Part shown: positions 9,101 to 17,662 of the stretch, piece by piece
Position numbering within the stretch: position 1 is the stretch's first letter
How the letters are laid out: each line of letters starts with the position of its first letter
Assembly: GCA_041389495.1 (NCBI GenBank)
Contig: JAWKRT010000001.1
Coordinates: forward strand, 1,488,001-1,552,000
Reading direction: 5' to 3'
Length of the DNA: 64,000 nt
Source of the DNA: Myxococcota bacterium
Lineage (GTDB): Bacteria > Myxococcota_A > UBA9160 > UBA4427
Notes under the pieces: model-generated
The model's input: the letters and a program-made list of their open reading frames with translations, nothing else
What the model was told of the DNA's origin: nothing
Databases searched by the model: none
Program-made: the position numbers and the translations under genes

Positions 9101-12100
9101 CGCGCGGCGAAGCGCGGCGCCGCCGCGACCTCGAGGTCGCCGTCGTCGACGCCGCCCTCCACCGTGTCGTGTCCGTAGATCGCGACGTCGCCCGGCATCA
9201 CGGCGAAGTCGTTGGCGGCCGTCGAGCCGCCCGCCGAGAGCGTCACGAAGTCGGCGCGGATCTCGATCGGCTGTCCGGCGACCGCGGAGTCGAGCTCGAG
9301 GTCGTCGTTCGCGACGTCGATCACGACCGCCTCGCCCGCGAGCACGAGCTTCGCGCTCGCGAGCTGCGTCGGCACGCGCGCGAGCGAGATCGCGCCGTCG
9401 ATCGCGCGCAGGCCGTACGTGCCCGGCGTGGCCGTCGCCGACGACGAGCCGTCGCCGAACGCCGTGCGCGGCACGATCTTCGCGTCCGTGAAGCCGGCGT
9501 CCTGCTCGAGCACGAAGACGTCGGGCGCGGCCGTCGCATCCGACGCCTTCTGGAAGCGGGCGCCCGTCGGCGTCACGCTCGCGACCGTGCTGCCGCCGAT
9601 GCCGTCCGAGGCCGAGAGCCGCACGAGCCGGTCGCCGCGCACGACGGTGCCGTTCGCGAAGCTGAGCGTGCCGACGCCGCCGAGGCCGGCGCGCAGCGTC
9701 GTCTCCGACTCCGTGTCGACCGTGAACGAGAACGCGTCGAGCAGGGGCTGGTCGACGCGCAGGCTGCCGATGCCGCCGAGGTCGAGCGTCTCGACGCGCA
9801 GCGCGGAGGTGAGGCCCGCGAGGTCGAAGCCGTTCGCCGCGAGCACGAGTCGCGTGTCCTGCAGCACGGGCGCGACCGCGTCGCCGAGCGCGACGTCGCC
9901 GTCGTCCGAGCGCAACGAGTAGGTCGTCGTGAGCGCGCCGCCCGGGTCGGCGACCGCGGGCAGGGCGGTCGCGGTCGTGGCGTCGATGTCGGCGTCCTGG
10001 CGGATCTCGAAGCGCACGTCGCTGCCGTCGCCCTGGAGCGCGAGCGTCGTCGTGTCGTCGAAGCGCACCTCGGACGGGACGGCGACGCCGCCCACCTGCT
10101 CCTCGGTGCCCGTGCCGGCGCCGTCGCCCGCGCGCAGCCGGATGTCGTTCGCGGTGAGCGACACGCCGTCGCCGACGACGAGGTGGCCGGCGCCGTTCGC
10201 GCCGCCGTGCAGCTCGAGCGCGAGCGATGCACCGGCCGAATCGCTCGCCCGCATCGCGACGCCGTCCGCGATCGCGAGCGTGCCGGTCACGGCCTCGAAG
10301 AGCTCGCCGTCGGAGGCCGCACCCTGCGTTCCGGCGATCACGTGCAGCTCGCGCGTCGCGGCGCCCGCGGCCATGTCGGCGAAGGCCTGGTCGATGGTGA
10401 ACTGCTCGGCGAGCGCGATCGTGACGTTCTCGGCCTCGAGTGCGGCCTGCAGGTCGACGTCGGTCGCGCCGCCGAGCACGAGCTCGGTGCCCGTGCCCGA
10501 CGCGAGCTTCGCGACGTCGGTCGCGTCGAGCGCGAGCGTGCCGTCGCGCGCCTGGAGGCTCGTCTGCGCGACGCCCGTCAGGTCGAGCGCGCTCGCGCCG
10601 AGCGTGCCCGCCGCGAGCGACGCGTCCTGGAGGATCGTGACCGACTCGCTCGCCTGGATGTCGAGGCCGCCGAACGCGATCTGCGAGCCCAGGCTGTCGT
10701 TGCGGATCGCGTCCTCGTCCGCGTTGTCGTTCACGAGGTCGTTGTCGGCGTCGACGAACAGGATGGCGCGCGAGTAGCCGTCGCCGGCCTCGACGAGCGC
10801 GTTCTCGGCGGTGATCGTCGTGCCGGTGCCGAACGTGAGGTCGCCCGCGCCGCCGAGGCCGGCCGACACCTGCACGTTCGCACCCGTGATGTCGACGGTC
10901 GCCGCGACGTCGACGTCGCCCGAGATCTCGATCGTGACGTCGCCGTCGGAGGCCGGGTCGAGCGGCGTCGTCGCGCGCGTGTCGATGTCGCCCGAGAGCG
11001 CGAGGTCGACCGCGATGTCGCGGTCGGTCTCGAGCGCGGCGGTCGAGCGGATGCTCACGGAGCCGCCGTTCGTGGTGATGGGGCCGGAGATCGTCGCGGT
11101 CTGCCCGCCCGTCACGAACGGGTGGCTGACCTTGTCGATCTCGGCCGTCTCGGGGTTGTCGGAGATCGTGATCGCGACGCCGCCGCCCGTCGTCGTGATC
11201 GCATTCGAGACGACGAGGTCGTGGCCCGCCTCGATCGCGACGCCGCCGCCCGCGTCGAGGGTCGCGCCGGAGAGCGTCACGTCGCCGCCCTGCGCCTCGA
11301 GCACGGTCACGCCGTCGGGCGGGATCGGGTCGCCCTTGTCGTCGAGCTCGTAGGCCGCCGTCGCGAGCAGCTCGACGTTGCCGCCGCCGCTCTCGAGGTC
11401 GAGCGGATCGATGCGCGTGTCGATGTCGCCGGTCACGGCGAGGTCGCCGCGGACCGCGTTGGCGATGAACGAGTCGCCGCCGGTCGCGACGTTGCCGTCG
11501 ACGGTGATGCCGCCGTTCGCGGAGTCGAGCCGCACGATGCCGCCGTTCGCGGTGAGGTCGCCGACGGAGATCGCGTCGCGCGCGTCGACGGTGATGGCGA
11601 GGCCGGAGATGCCGACGCCCATCGCCGCGTTCACGCGCGCGCCGCGCAGCAGCACCTGGCCCTTCACGTCGAGCCCGGCGTTCAGGTGCAGGCTCTCGTT
11701 CAGCGGGTCGCTCGCGAAGTCGGCCCCCGCGAGCTGCGGCTGGTCGGCGTCGCCGGACTCGAAGTCGAGCGTGAGCGAGAGGTTCGCGTTGGTCGCGTCG
11801 GTGATCGCGCCGTCGACGACGATCTGGTTCGCCGCGCGCAGCGTGAGCGTCGACTGCGTCTCGGGGACGACGACCTCGCTCGCGAAGTCGAGCCCCGTCT
11901 GGAACGTGATGTTCCCCTCCTCGGTCGAGCTGCGCTCGCTGCGCGCGTTCAGGTACTCGGTCGAGAGCGTGACGTCGATGCCGCGCGCGAGCGCCGTGCG
12001 CAGCGACGCGACCTCGATCTCCGAGCTCGCGGCCTCGGGCAGGATGATCGGCGTCCCCGTGATGAAGAGCGCGTTGGCGAGGTCGTCGAGCTCGTCGGTG

Positions 12101-13386
12101 AGATCGCGCGCGTCGCCGTTCGGGACCGTCTTCGCCGCGACGACGTCGATGTTCGCCGGGTCGAGCAGCCACTCGCCGCCCCTGCCGTTCGCGGCGCCGA
12201 GGTCGGGCGTGCCCGCGACCGAGAGCCACTGCTTGCCCGAGGTCTCGACGAAGCCGCCGTCGCCGCCGCGCTCGCCGCCGCGCGCAGAGATCGCGCCGTT
12301 CGCGACCGCGACGCCGTCCGACCACACGACGACCTCGCCGCCGTCGCCCGTGACGAGCGCGTCGGCGCGCAGCGTCGAGTCGTCGCTCACGTACGTCAGC
12401 TGCGCGTTGCGCGCGTCGCTGCCGTCGGCGAGCGCGCCCTGCACGTCGCCGCCGACGTGGATCGCGCCGCCGCCGCGGCGCCCCGACGCGTCGAGCACGG
12501 CGCCGTCGACGAACACCTGGTCGCCGCGGATCTCGATCGTGCCGCCGTCGCGCACCGGCCCGCCCGTCGCGTTCGAGGCGTCGAGCACGCCGCCCACCTG
12601 CACGCGGCTTCCCTCGCCGCCTTCGAGCGCGATCTCGCGCGCGCGCACCGTGCCGGCGTTGTGGATGGCGAGCGAGAGCAGGTCGCCCGCGGCCAGGCGC
12701 ACCGCGCCGCGGCGGCCGGCGTCGAGCGTGCCCGTGTTCTCGACGGCGTAGGCGGTCTGCGCGGCCGCGTCGGGCGCGGCGACGCGCACGACGACGGGGC
12801 TCCCGTGCTCGGCGACGATCACCTCGTCGCCCGCGAGCATCCAGATGCGCCCGTTCGGCACGGTGATCGTGCCGTGGTTCGCGACGCTCGCTCCGAGCAA
12901 TGCGACGGTGCCCGCCTCGATCGTCCCGAAGTTCTCGACGCGTCCCGTGAGGCCGGTGAAGCGGTCGATGCCGGCGACGAAGTCCGCGTCGCCGAGGTTC
13001 CCCGCGGCCGCGACGAGCTGGCCGACGTCGACGTACCCGCCGCCGAACGAGATTCCGTAGGGGTTGATGATGTAGACGGCACCGTTCGCGCGGAGCGCGC
13101 CCTCGATCTCCGTCGAGTCGGGCCCGGTGACGCGGTTCAGGACGCGCGCGCGCGCGTTCGGCTGCACGAACTCGACGCTCTCGCCGGCGGCGATGTCGAA
13201 GTCGGTCCACTCGATGATCGAGCGATTGCTCGCGCGCACCGTCGTGTCGGCGCCGCTGCGCGTGACCGTCACGTTGCCGCGCACGACGCGCTCGCCCGCC
13301 GGGCCGGCGAGCGCGGCCTGCGGCACGAGCATCGCGCCGACGAGCAGCCGGGCCAGGGATCGCGTGAGCGGAGTGGTTCGCGTCAT
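6193..13386 (-). CDS. TpsA-type large exoprotein (filamentous haemagglutinin-like)
   Basis: A 2,397-residue protein. After a signal peptide (residues 1 to about 28, ending ALAGPAG) comes the TPS secretion domain: NVTVTRSGADTTVRASNRSI, then FVQPNARARVLNRVTG, then INPYGISFGG (normally NPNGI). The remainder is mostly beta-helix-like sequence with recurring long units, each carrying a GLGGAGDLTFGTGT-like block. The last ~200 residues are different, helical and charged, ending DVLDIFGS. Such proteins are threaded through a TpsB pore and act as adhesins or other surface factors; which one here is unknown. The partner transporter lies immediately upstream on the same strand (38 bp gap), so the two form an operon. 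The ATG at 13386 is preceded by GGAG. Confidence 0.88.
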   Translation of the reverse strand: MTRTTPLTRSLARLLVGAMLVPQAALAGPAGERVVRGNVTVTRSGADTTVRASNRSIIEWTDFDIAAGESVEFVQPNARARVLNRVTGPDSTEIEGALRANGAVYIINPYGISFGGGYVDVGQLVAAAGNLGDADFVAGIDRFTGLTGRVENFGTIEAGTVALLGASVANHGTITVPNGRIWMLAGDEVIVAEHGSPVVVRVAAPDAAAQTAYAVENTGTLDAGRRGAVRLAAGDLLSLAIHNAGTVRAREIALEGGEGSRVQVGGVLDASNATGGPVRDGGTIEIRGDQVFVDGAVLDASGRRGGGAIHVGGDVQGALADGSDARNAQLTYVSDDSTLRADALVTGDGGEVVVWSDGVAVANGAISARGGERGGDGGFVETSGKQWLSVAGTPDLGAANGRGGEWLLDPANIDVVAAKTVPNGDARDLTDELDDLANALFITGTPIILPEAASSEIEVASLRTALARGIDVTLSTEYLNARSERSSTEEGNITFQTGLDFASEVVVPETQSTLTLRAANQIVVDGAITDATNANLSLTLDFESGDADQPQLAGADFASDPLNESLHLNAGLDVKGQVLLRGARVNAAMGVGISGLAITVDARDAISVGDLTANGGIVRLDSANGGITVDGNVATGGDSFIANAVRGDLAVTGDIDTRIDPLDLESGGGNVELLATAAYELDDKGDPIPPDGVTVLEAQGGDVTLSGATLDAGGGVAIEAGHDLVVSNAITTTGGGVAITISDNPETAEIDKVSHPFVTGGQTATISGPITTNGGSVSIRSTAALETDRDIAVDLALSGDIDTRATTPLDPASDGDVTIEISGDVDVAATVDITGANVQVSAGLGGAGDLTFGTGTTITAENALVEAGDGYSRAILFVDADNDLVNDNADEDAIRNDSLGSQIAFGGLDIQASESVTILQDASLAAGTLGASALDLTGVAQTSLQARDGTLALDATDVAKLASGTGTELVLGGATDVDLQAALEAENVTIALAEQFTIDQAFADMAAGAATRELHVIAGTQGAASDGELFEAVTGTLAIADGVAMRASDSAGASLALELHGGANGAGHLVVGDGVSLTANDIRLRAGDGAGTGTEEQVGGVAVPSEVRFDDTTTLALQGDGSDVRFEIRQDADIDATTATALPAVADPGGALTTTYSLRSDDGDVALGDAVAPVLQDTRLVLAANGFDLAGLTSALRVETLDLGGIGSLRVDQPLLDAFSFTVDTESETTLRAGLGGVGTLSFANGTVVRGDRLVRLSASDGIGGSTVASVTPTGARFQKASDATAAPDVFVLEQDAGFTDAKIVPRTAFGDGSSSATATPGTYGLRAIDGAISLARVPTQLASAKLVLAGEAVVIDVANDDLELDSAVAGQPIEIRADFVTLSAGGSTAANDFAVMPGDVAIYGHDTVEGGVDDGDLEVAAAPRFAAREITVRQDSDVTGANLPTPPTDGMAMQLAPDPDERDATLLHVFAEEDAGIALDDEAKLRDLDVSIRLFDFDEDVPRSVAFADGVAFQLHSLDLSVPGALDWSGLVLDLTATESVRIESGTSGVANGDLLFGAGSQITARALDLIAGLGSGATIDVASASDLARIDASPLAVTLRIDPSNTDPTATTSLVFDSDATVDGLGITAATTGTETSLLPTLTTMAPATSIDTIFVRSRRGNAFVDIADVALADVLDVRAGTNSVDGIESTEVGIARLEATMGDLDLAGDFDRVFLQAREIELAASNAGDEILADSDDVILRGTTAATPLRVQLEQHDAFDLTPGHGSIVRAEQITGRGGSALGLDYRLIQETGGFAVTGAVADQLAGFDLTLETRETNAALGGISIDPTADTATSPRFYGFHAKTAGGVIAIDAANFRTLADQSYEGAVRIDQDTRLSASSIRFADTVQGATDGGQSLELDVVDKLHLVKGVGNDGLVAGPTAMNRLRDLTVNFVGGVGELELGSSADPSQDVFGAGSVATALANTDTVAIDLAGDLLVRSVDAVDFAAGTTTPASRKPVARTATIYQRGRGTLAIRTDGNVSLGDYDPNPATLAKDAVLASGEKLTVAGTLDIDALGDVAVGDLTADSIQIDAANLIVLRRPAASVRRSNGSFEPDGGVDWVANDFQLATTGATGALAQLGRGNRLVIGSSAGRPAIDGVPLDAPLFEVNPNDSALGPRQLFYDADPADLDVAPLVLDGRPAGPSTTDLTEALAEAPARPESRASLATPAIEPDAFAEIGIATREATAGELVSRTRASAIFDDASRGWRSDREVARLTAARLDLHNAQEAMRLFEDLFGADLHNAPELRATLGAAVSDFRSQTGARRVLGFELRRFLKNRPSTQFDAYQTLEALDRLFSAHRRTGLVPGEYGPVQRAWVEAITPDGITPDELAEAIHPSRYVRGSDVLDIFGS

Positions 13387-13424
13387 CGGGGCTCCGTCCG
13401 GCCTTCGATGGCCCGCGGCCATCG

Positions 13425-15485
13425 TCAGTAGAGCACGCTGAACAGGAAGTGGAACTCGTCGTGGCCCGCGCGCACGCGCGTGTCGTCCGAGCCGGCGCCC
13501 GTGAGCGCGTGGCCCCACTCCGCGCGGGCCGTGAAGTTGCTCTTGAACTGGAGCTCGAGGCCGAGCCCCGCGCCGACGAGCGTATCGTCCGTCTCGGAGG
13601 CGTTGGTCGTCGCCGCGGCTGAGCTCGCGTTGCGCGTGGGGATCCTGTTGCGGTGGGTGAGGCCGTAGTCGACGAACGCCTTCAGCACGAGGTCCCAGTC
13701 CGGCCGGCCGTACACCATCTGCGGCGTGGCGCGGAAGTCGCCGAGGAACGGCACGCGCAGCGGCTCGCGCTGGATGGGCAGCGCGCGCGGCACGTGGAAG
13801 CGGTACTCGAACGAGCCGATCACGACGTCGTCGCCCGACGCGACGCTCTGCTCGTAGCCGCGCACGCTGAACAGCCCGCCCGCCACCTGCGATGCCTGCG
13901 CGACGAGCCGGTCGCCGAAGGCGTACTGGCCGCGGATGCCGAGCGCGACCTCGTGCGAGAGCGTCGACGTGCTCGGCGACGACGGGTCCTTCCAGTCTTC
14001 GGGGAAGAGCAGGGGCTCGAGGTACTGGCTCAGGCCCGCGTCGTAGTGCAGGACCTTCCAGTGCCCTTCGGCATTGCGGCGGCCGAGGTTGTCGAGGTCC
14101 TTCGCCGCGATGCCAGAGACGTTGGTCTCGAAGTCGACGGACGCGCGCAGCGTGGACACCTCGTCGATCTTCTCGAGCTCGGCGCCCACGCGCGGCAGCA
14201 CGAAGAACTCGTGCGCGACGGTCGCGCTCACGCGATTGTCGACGTCGACGTCGCGCAGACCGAGGCCGACGAAGAGGTCGACGAACAAGTCGTGGTGCTG
14301 GAAGGCCTGCCAGGTGAGGCGGCCGTCTGCACTCCACTCGTCGCTGCGGATGTCGTCGATGCCGCCGACGTCGAACGCGTTGAACGAGCCGTACGAGGCC
14401 GCGAGCCGCCAGCGCAGCGAGTCACTTCCCCACCACGGCACCCAGTCGCGCGGGATCCAGCGCGTGAGCGACTCGTCGTCGGCGCGCGAGCGCAGCCAGG
14501 CCGGGCGTTCCGAGCCGAACCACGGCGCCTCGTACGACACGTCGATCGCGTTGACCGCGTCGAGGCCCGCGTTCGTGTAGGCGATGCTCAGGATGTCGTC
14601 GCGGCCCGTGAGCTGGCGGTGGACGGCGCCGAGCCGGTGCTGCCACTCGTCCGTGCGCTCGCTGCCCGTGTCGGACGTCTGCGCGTACACGAACCACGGC
14701 TTGGCCTCGTTCACGCGCAGGTCGAGCGCGATGCCCTCGCCGTCGCGCGCGCCGGCGAGCACGGCCTCGACGCGGCGGCCCGGGTGGCGGTTCACGCGGA
14801 ACAGGTAGTCCTCGAGGACGTCCTTGCGGATCACGTCGCTCGTGCCCTCGGTGACGAAGGCGGAGGGCTGGATGGGCGAGCGCAGGCGGATCGCGCGGTG
14901 CGCGGGGTTGTCGATGCGCCACTCCTCGGAGACGCGGTCGCCGGCGGCCACCGTGCGCAGCTCGCTCACGCGTCCGATCGACACGACGAGGCGCATCGGC
15001 CCGTCGCGGTCGAGGCGGAGGTCGGCCTCGGTGTGGAGGTCGACGTCCTCGCGGTGCGGGCGCACGAAGACGCCGACGAAGCCTTCCTGCTGCACGCGTG
15101 CGAGCAGCGCGCGCGCGATCGCGGCGACGGCGCTCGCGTGATAGGTGCCGGCATCCGTGCCGTAGCCGATCTCGACCGTGCGGACGGGCGCGCCGCCCGG
15201 CGCGTCCTCGGGAGCCGCGAGACCGGTGGGGAGCTCCGCGAGCTCGACCGGGAGCGGCACGTAGCTCGCGACCGGCGGGAGGCTCGCGCCCTCCGCGAGC
15301 CCGGCCTCGTACTCGACGACGAAGCGCTCGACGCGGTAGGCGACCCCGGGATCGGCGGCGGAGGCCGGCGCCGCCGCGAGCAGGGCCGCGGCGCCGAGCA
15401 GCGCGCGGGCCAGCGCGCGCACGCGCGGCGCGGCGGCGCGGGCGGACGGGGGCGCGACGCGCGCCGCGTGGCGGGGCAGGGGCAT
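13425..15485 (-). CDS. TpsB-type outer-membrane transporter (ShlB/FhaC/HecB family)
   Basis: A 686-residue protein with a signal peptide (LARALLGAAALLAAAPASA), a periplasmic POTRA-like region to about residue 270, and a C-terminal 16-strand barrel. The POTRA region contains SPIQPSAFVTEG and KDVLEDYLFRVNRHPGRRVEA, both typical of ShlB-family POTRA domains. The L6 loop signature is present as FSVRGYEQ, and the protein ends in an aromatic (FLFSVLY), the usual barrel-insertion signal. It exports the adjacent TpsA across the outer membrane without ATP. An N-terminal stretch of ~120 residues before the POTRA is longer than in classic FhaC. It is the first gene of the tpsBA operon. Confidence 0.88.
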   Translation of the reverse strand: MPLPRHAARVAPPSARAAAPRVRALARALLGAAALLAAAPASAADPGVAYRVERFVVEYEAGLAEGASLPPVASYVPLPVELAELPTGLAAPEDAPGGAPVRTVEIGYGTDAGTYHASAVAAIARALLARVQQEGFVGVFVRPHREDVDLHTEADLRLDRDGPMRLVVSIGRVSELRTVAAGDRVSEEWRIDNPAHRAIRLRSPIQPSAFVTEGTSDVIRKDVLEDYLFRVNRHPGRRVEAVLAGARDGEGIALDLRVNEAKPWFVYAQTSDTGSERTDEWQHRLGAVHRQLTGRDDILSIAYTNAGLDAVNAIDVSYEAPWFGSERPAWLRSRADDESLTRWIPRDWVPWWGSDSLRWRLAASYGSFNAFDVGGIDDIRSDEWSADGRLTWQAFQHHDLFVDLFVGLGLRDVDVDNRVSATVAHEFFVLPRVGAELEKIDEVSTLRASVDFETNVSGIAAKDLDNLGRRNAEGHWKVLHYDAGLSQYLEPLLFPEDWKDPSSPSTSTLSHEVALGIRGQYAFGDRLVAQASQVAGGLFSVRGYEQSVASGDDVVIGSFEYRFHVPRALPIQREPLRVPFLGDFRATPQMVYGRPDWDLVLKAFVDYGLTHRNRIPTRNASSAAATTNASETDDTLVGAGLGLELQFKSNFTARAEWGHALTGAGSDDTRVRAGHDEFHFLFSVLY

Positions 15486-15759
15486 CGAGGGGATCTCGGA
15501 GTCAGGGAAGATCGAGGCGCTCGCCCCCGGGCGGAGCCGAGCCGCAGCGAGCGCGCACCATAGCGCGCTTCGCCGGCGCAACCCGGCGTCGCGGCACGAT
15601 TCCGGACGGCGGTGGCGGCGTCGCCGCGCGCCTGTGCGCGCGGGCCGGACGTGGCTGCGGATCGGCACCGGGCGCGGCTTCCCCCCGGCGCGCTTCGACC
15701 CCGCCGCGACGATCGGGTTCGCGCGGCCGAGTCCGCGCGCGTCAAGCCGTGCTCGACAC

Positions 15760-15773
15760 CGACCGATCGGTCG
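15760..15773. promoter_or_regulatory. Palindromic operator 1 upstream of the TetR gene
   Basis: CGACCGATCGGTCG is a perfect 14 bp palindrome. Its 12 bp core GACCGATCGGTC recurs 35 bp downstream (centre to centre) as operator 2. Short perfect palindromes repeated just upstream of a tetR gene are the usual targets of TetR dimers. The likely reading is autoregulation, possibly with control of the following ferritin-like gene. Confidence 0.65.
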
Positions 15774-15793
15774 ACTACGTTGCGCGCCGCCGT

Positions 15794-15809
15794 CCGACCG
15801 ATCGGTCGG
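15794..15809. promoter_or_regulatory. Palindromic operator 2 upstream of the TetR gene
   Basis: CCGACCGATCGGTCGG is a perfect 16 bp palindrome sharing its 12 bp core with operator 1. It sits 40 bp before the proposed GTG start of the TetR gene, where bound repressor could block transcription. The 35 bp centre spacing is about three and a third helical turns, so two dimers could bind independently. Confidence 0.7.
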
Positions 15810-15848
15810 CGCCCACCCGCGTTCGAAGCCGTCCCGAGGTGTCCGTCC

Positions 15849-16502
15849 GTGCCCAGGCCCGCCGCGTCCGCACCGAGCTCGCGCGAGAAGATCCTCGACG
15901 TCGCCGAGGCCCTGTTCGCGCGCAGCGGCTATGCGGGCGTCGGCATGCGCGAGGTCGCGCAGCACGCCGGGCTCGGGAAGTCGTCGCTCTTCCATCACTT
16001 CGCGACGAAGCCGGCGCTCTACTTCGAGGTGGTCGAGCACGTGCTCGCGCGGATCGCCGCGGGCGTGATGCCGGCGCTCTCGCGCGACGCGGGGGCGGCG
16101 GGCCGGCTCGCCGCCGCGAGCGACGCGCTCGTCGACGCGCTGGCCGAGCACCCGACCTCCGCGCCGCTCCTCCTCCGGAGCCTCTTCGAGGCGCATCCGT
16201 TCGCGACCGACGCCGCTCCGCCGGAGGCCGCGGCGGGCGACGCGATCCTCGCCGCGATGATCGGCGCCTTCCAGCAGCTCGTGCGCGACGGCATCGCGAC
16301 CGGCGAGTTCCGCGACGTGTCGGTCGTCGACGCGACGCAGACGCTGATCGGCGCTGCCGTCTTCCACTTCGCCTCGGGCGAGCTCGGCGAGGCCGTGCTC
16401 GGCGAGTCGCTGTTCTCGGCGCAGGCCGTCGCGCGCCGCCGCGACGAGCAGCGCGCCTTCTTCCTCCGCGCCCTGCTTCGCGACGCGTCGGGCGTCGCAT
16501 AG
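15849..16502 (+). CDS. TetR/AcrR-family transcriptional regulator
   Basis: A 217-residue repressor. Residues 12-58 are the TetR helix-turn-helix: SREKILDVAEALFARSGY followed by VGMREVAQHAGLGKSSLFHHF. The C-terminal ligand-binding half is helical with no recognised subfamily signature. The GTG at 15849 is the best start, since it puts the HTH at the usual distance from the N-terminus. Two identical-core palindromes lie 40-90 bp upstream and are the likely binding sites. The next gene, 50 bp downstream on the same strand, encodes a ferritin-like diiron protein and is the most likely regulated target. The inducer is unknown. Confidence 0.85.
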   Translation: MPRPAASAPSSREKILDVAEALFARSGYAGVGMREVAQHAGLGKSSLFHHFATKPALYFEVVEHVLARIAAGVMPALSRDAGAAGRLAAASDALVDALAEHPTSAPLLLRSLFEAHPFATDAAPPEAAAGDAILAAMIGAFQQLVRDGIATGEFRDVSVVDATQTLIGAAVFHFASGELGEAVLGESLFSAQAVARRRDEQRAFFLRALLRDASGVA

Positions 16503-16552
16503 CGAGATCGAACGCGGCGGCGCGCGGCGCCGACCGCCACCGGGAGACCGTC

Positions 16553-17623
16553 ATGGACAAGATCCTCGCCGCCCATCGCCACCAGCTCGGCGCCTTCGAA
16601 GTCGTCGACGTCGTCGACGAGGGCGCCATCGCGCGGGTGCGCGAGCACGTCGACGTCGACGTCCCGCTCACGCTCCACTGGACGTGGAGCTACGCGCCCG
16701 AGGTCGAGGAGCTGCGGCGCCTCTACGAGAAGGGCAAGGCGGGGCAGTGGAACGCGGAGACCGACGTCGACTGGGACGCGCGCGTCTCGGCCGACGACTG
16801 GATCATGAACCCGGAGGCGTCCGCGCTCGCGCAGCTCTGCAAGATGATGGGCAAGGACGAGGCGACGCAGAAGGCGGCCGCCTTCGACGAGGTCGCGTAC
16901 ACGATCTCGCAGCTGCTGCACGGCGAGCAGGCCGCGCTCCAGCTCTGCGGCCAGCTCACCAACCTGTGCGAGGACATCGACCAGAAGCTCTACGCGGCGA
17001 GCCAGGTGGTCGACGAGGCGCGCCACATCGAGGTGCTGTCGAAGTTCCTGCAGCGCAAGATGGGCACGCTCTACCCGATCGGCACGACGCTCAAGACGCT
17101 CCTCGACATCCTGCTCGAGGCGAAGGGCGTGTCGTACAAGGTGCTCGGCATGCAGACGCTCTTCGAGGGCATGGCCGTCGGCATCATGGACATGATCCGG
17201 CGCGAGAGCCGGTGTGCGTTGTTCAGCGACATCCTGCTCCGCGTCGAGGGCGACGAGGCGCGCCACGCGGCGTTCGGCGTGCTGAACATGCGCCGCATCG
17301 TGCGCGACGCGTCGACGCAGGAGATGCACCAGATGGAGGACTGGGCGTTCGGCATCCTCGAGACGCTCAACGCCAACCAGCAGCTCGACATGCTGCGCCT
17401 GCTCGCGCCGAAGTACGACCTCCAGCCCGAGCTGATCGTCGAGGGCTTCACCAAGCTCCCCGACTTCGCGCAGCTCAACTCGCCGCCGTTCATGCACACC
17501 GTCGTTCCGAACCTGCTTCGACTCGGCCTCATCACCGAGCGCACGCAGGAGCACTGGATGCGGCTCGGCATGATGACGGACGCGAAGGGCACGGCGCAGA
17601 GCGTGCTGCCGATCGCCGGGTAG
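16553..17623 (+). CDS. Ferritin-like diiron protein of unknown function
   Basis: The protein has 356 residues and a carboxylate-bridged diiron four-helix bundle. Candidate iron ligands are Glu125 (HGEQAA), the DEARH at 154-158, Glu205 (LFEGM) and a second DEARH at 234-238. This is the E...ExxH...E...ExxH layout of ribonucleotide reductase R2, AurF-like N-oxygenases and fatty-acid desaturases, but I cannot assign it to any of those. No signal peptide is present. The ATG follows GGGAG. It is most likely co-transcribed with, and controlled by, the TetR gene 50 bp upstream. An oxygenase or desaturase acting on a lipid or aromatic substrate is possible but is inference. Confidence 0.8.
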   Translation: MDKILAAHRHQLGAFEVVDVVDEGAIARVREHVDVDVPLTLHWTWSYAPEVEELRRLYEKGKAGQWNAETDVDWDARVSADDWIMNPEASALAQLCKMMGKDEATQKAAAFDEVAYTISQLLHGEQAALQLCGQLTNLCEDIDQKLYAASQVVDEARHIEVLSKFLQRKMGTLYPIGTTLKTLLDILLEAKGVSYKVLGMQTLFEGMAVGIMDMIRRESRCALFSDILLRVEGDEARHAAFGVLNMRRIVRDASTQEMHQMEDWAFGILETLNANQQLDMLRLLAPKYDLQPELIVEGFTKLPDFAQLNSPPFMHTVVPNLLRLGLITERTQEHWMRLGMMTDAKGTAQSVLPIAG

Positions 17624-17662
17624 GGCGGCCGGCCTCGTGGCCGCGGACTATGCTCGGCCGCC

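Larger units (their letters stand above)
15486..15848. other. Divergent intergenic region between tpsB and the TetR regulator
   Basis: This 363 bp stretch separates the leftward tpsBA operon from the rightward TetR/ferritin-like genes. No convincing protein gene is present in it. It must hold promoters for both directions. The only strong signals seen are the two palindromes at 15760-15809, which lie on the side of the tetR gene. Confidence 0.6.

Noticed and set aside
4715..13210. A 2,831-codon minus-strand frame overlapping tpsA and the M16 gene
   Set aside because: Arg-rich low-complexity translation crossing two real genes; out of frame with tpsA and without any motif.
5281..13431. A 2,716-codon open frame on the plus strand opposite tpsA
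   Set aside because: It is the antisense shadow of tpsA, open because stop codons are rare in very G+C-rich sequence. The product is Arg/Val/Asp-biased without domains, while the minus frame has a signal peptide, TPS domain and C-terminus.
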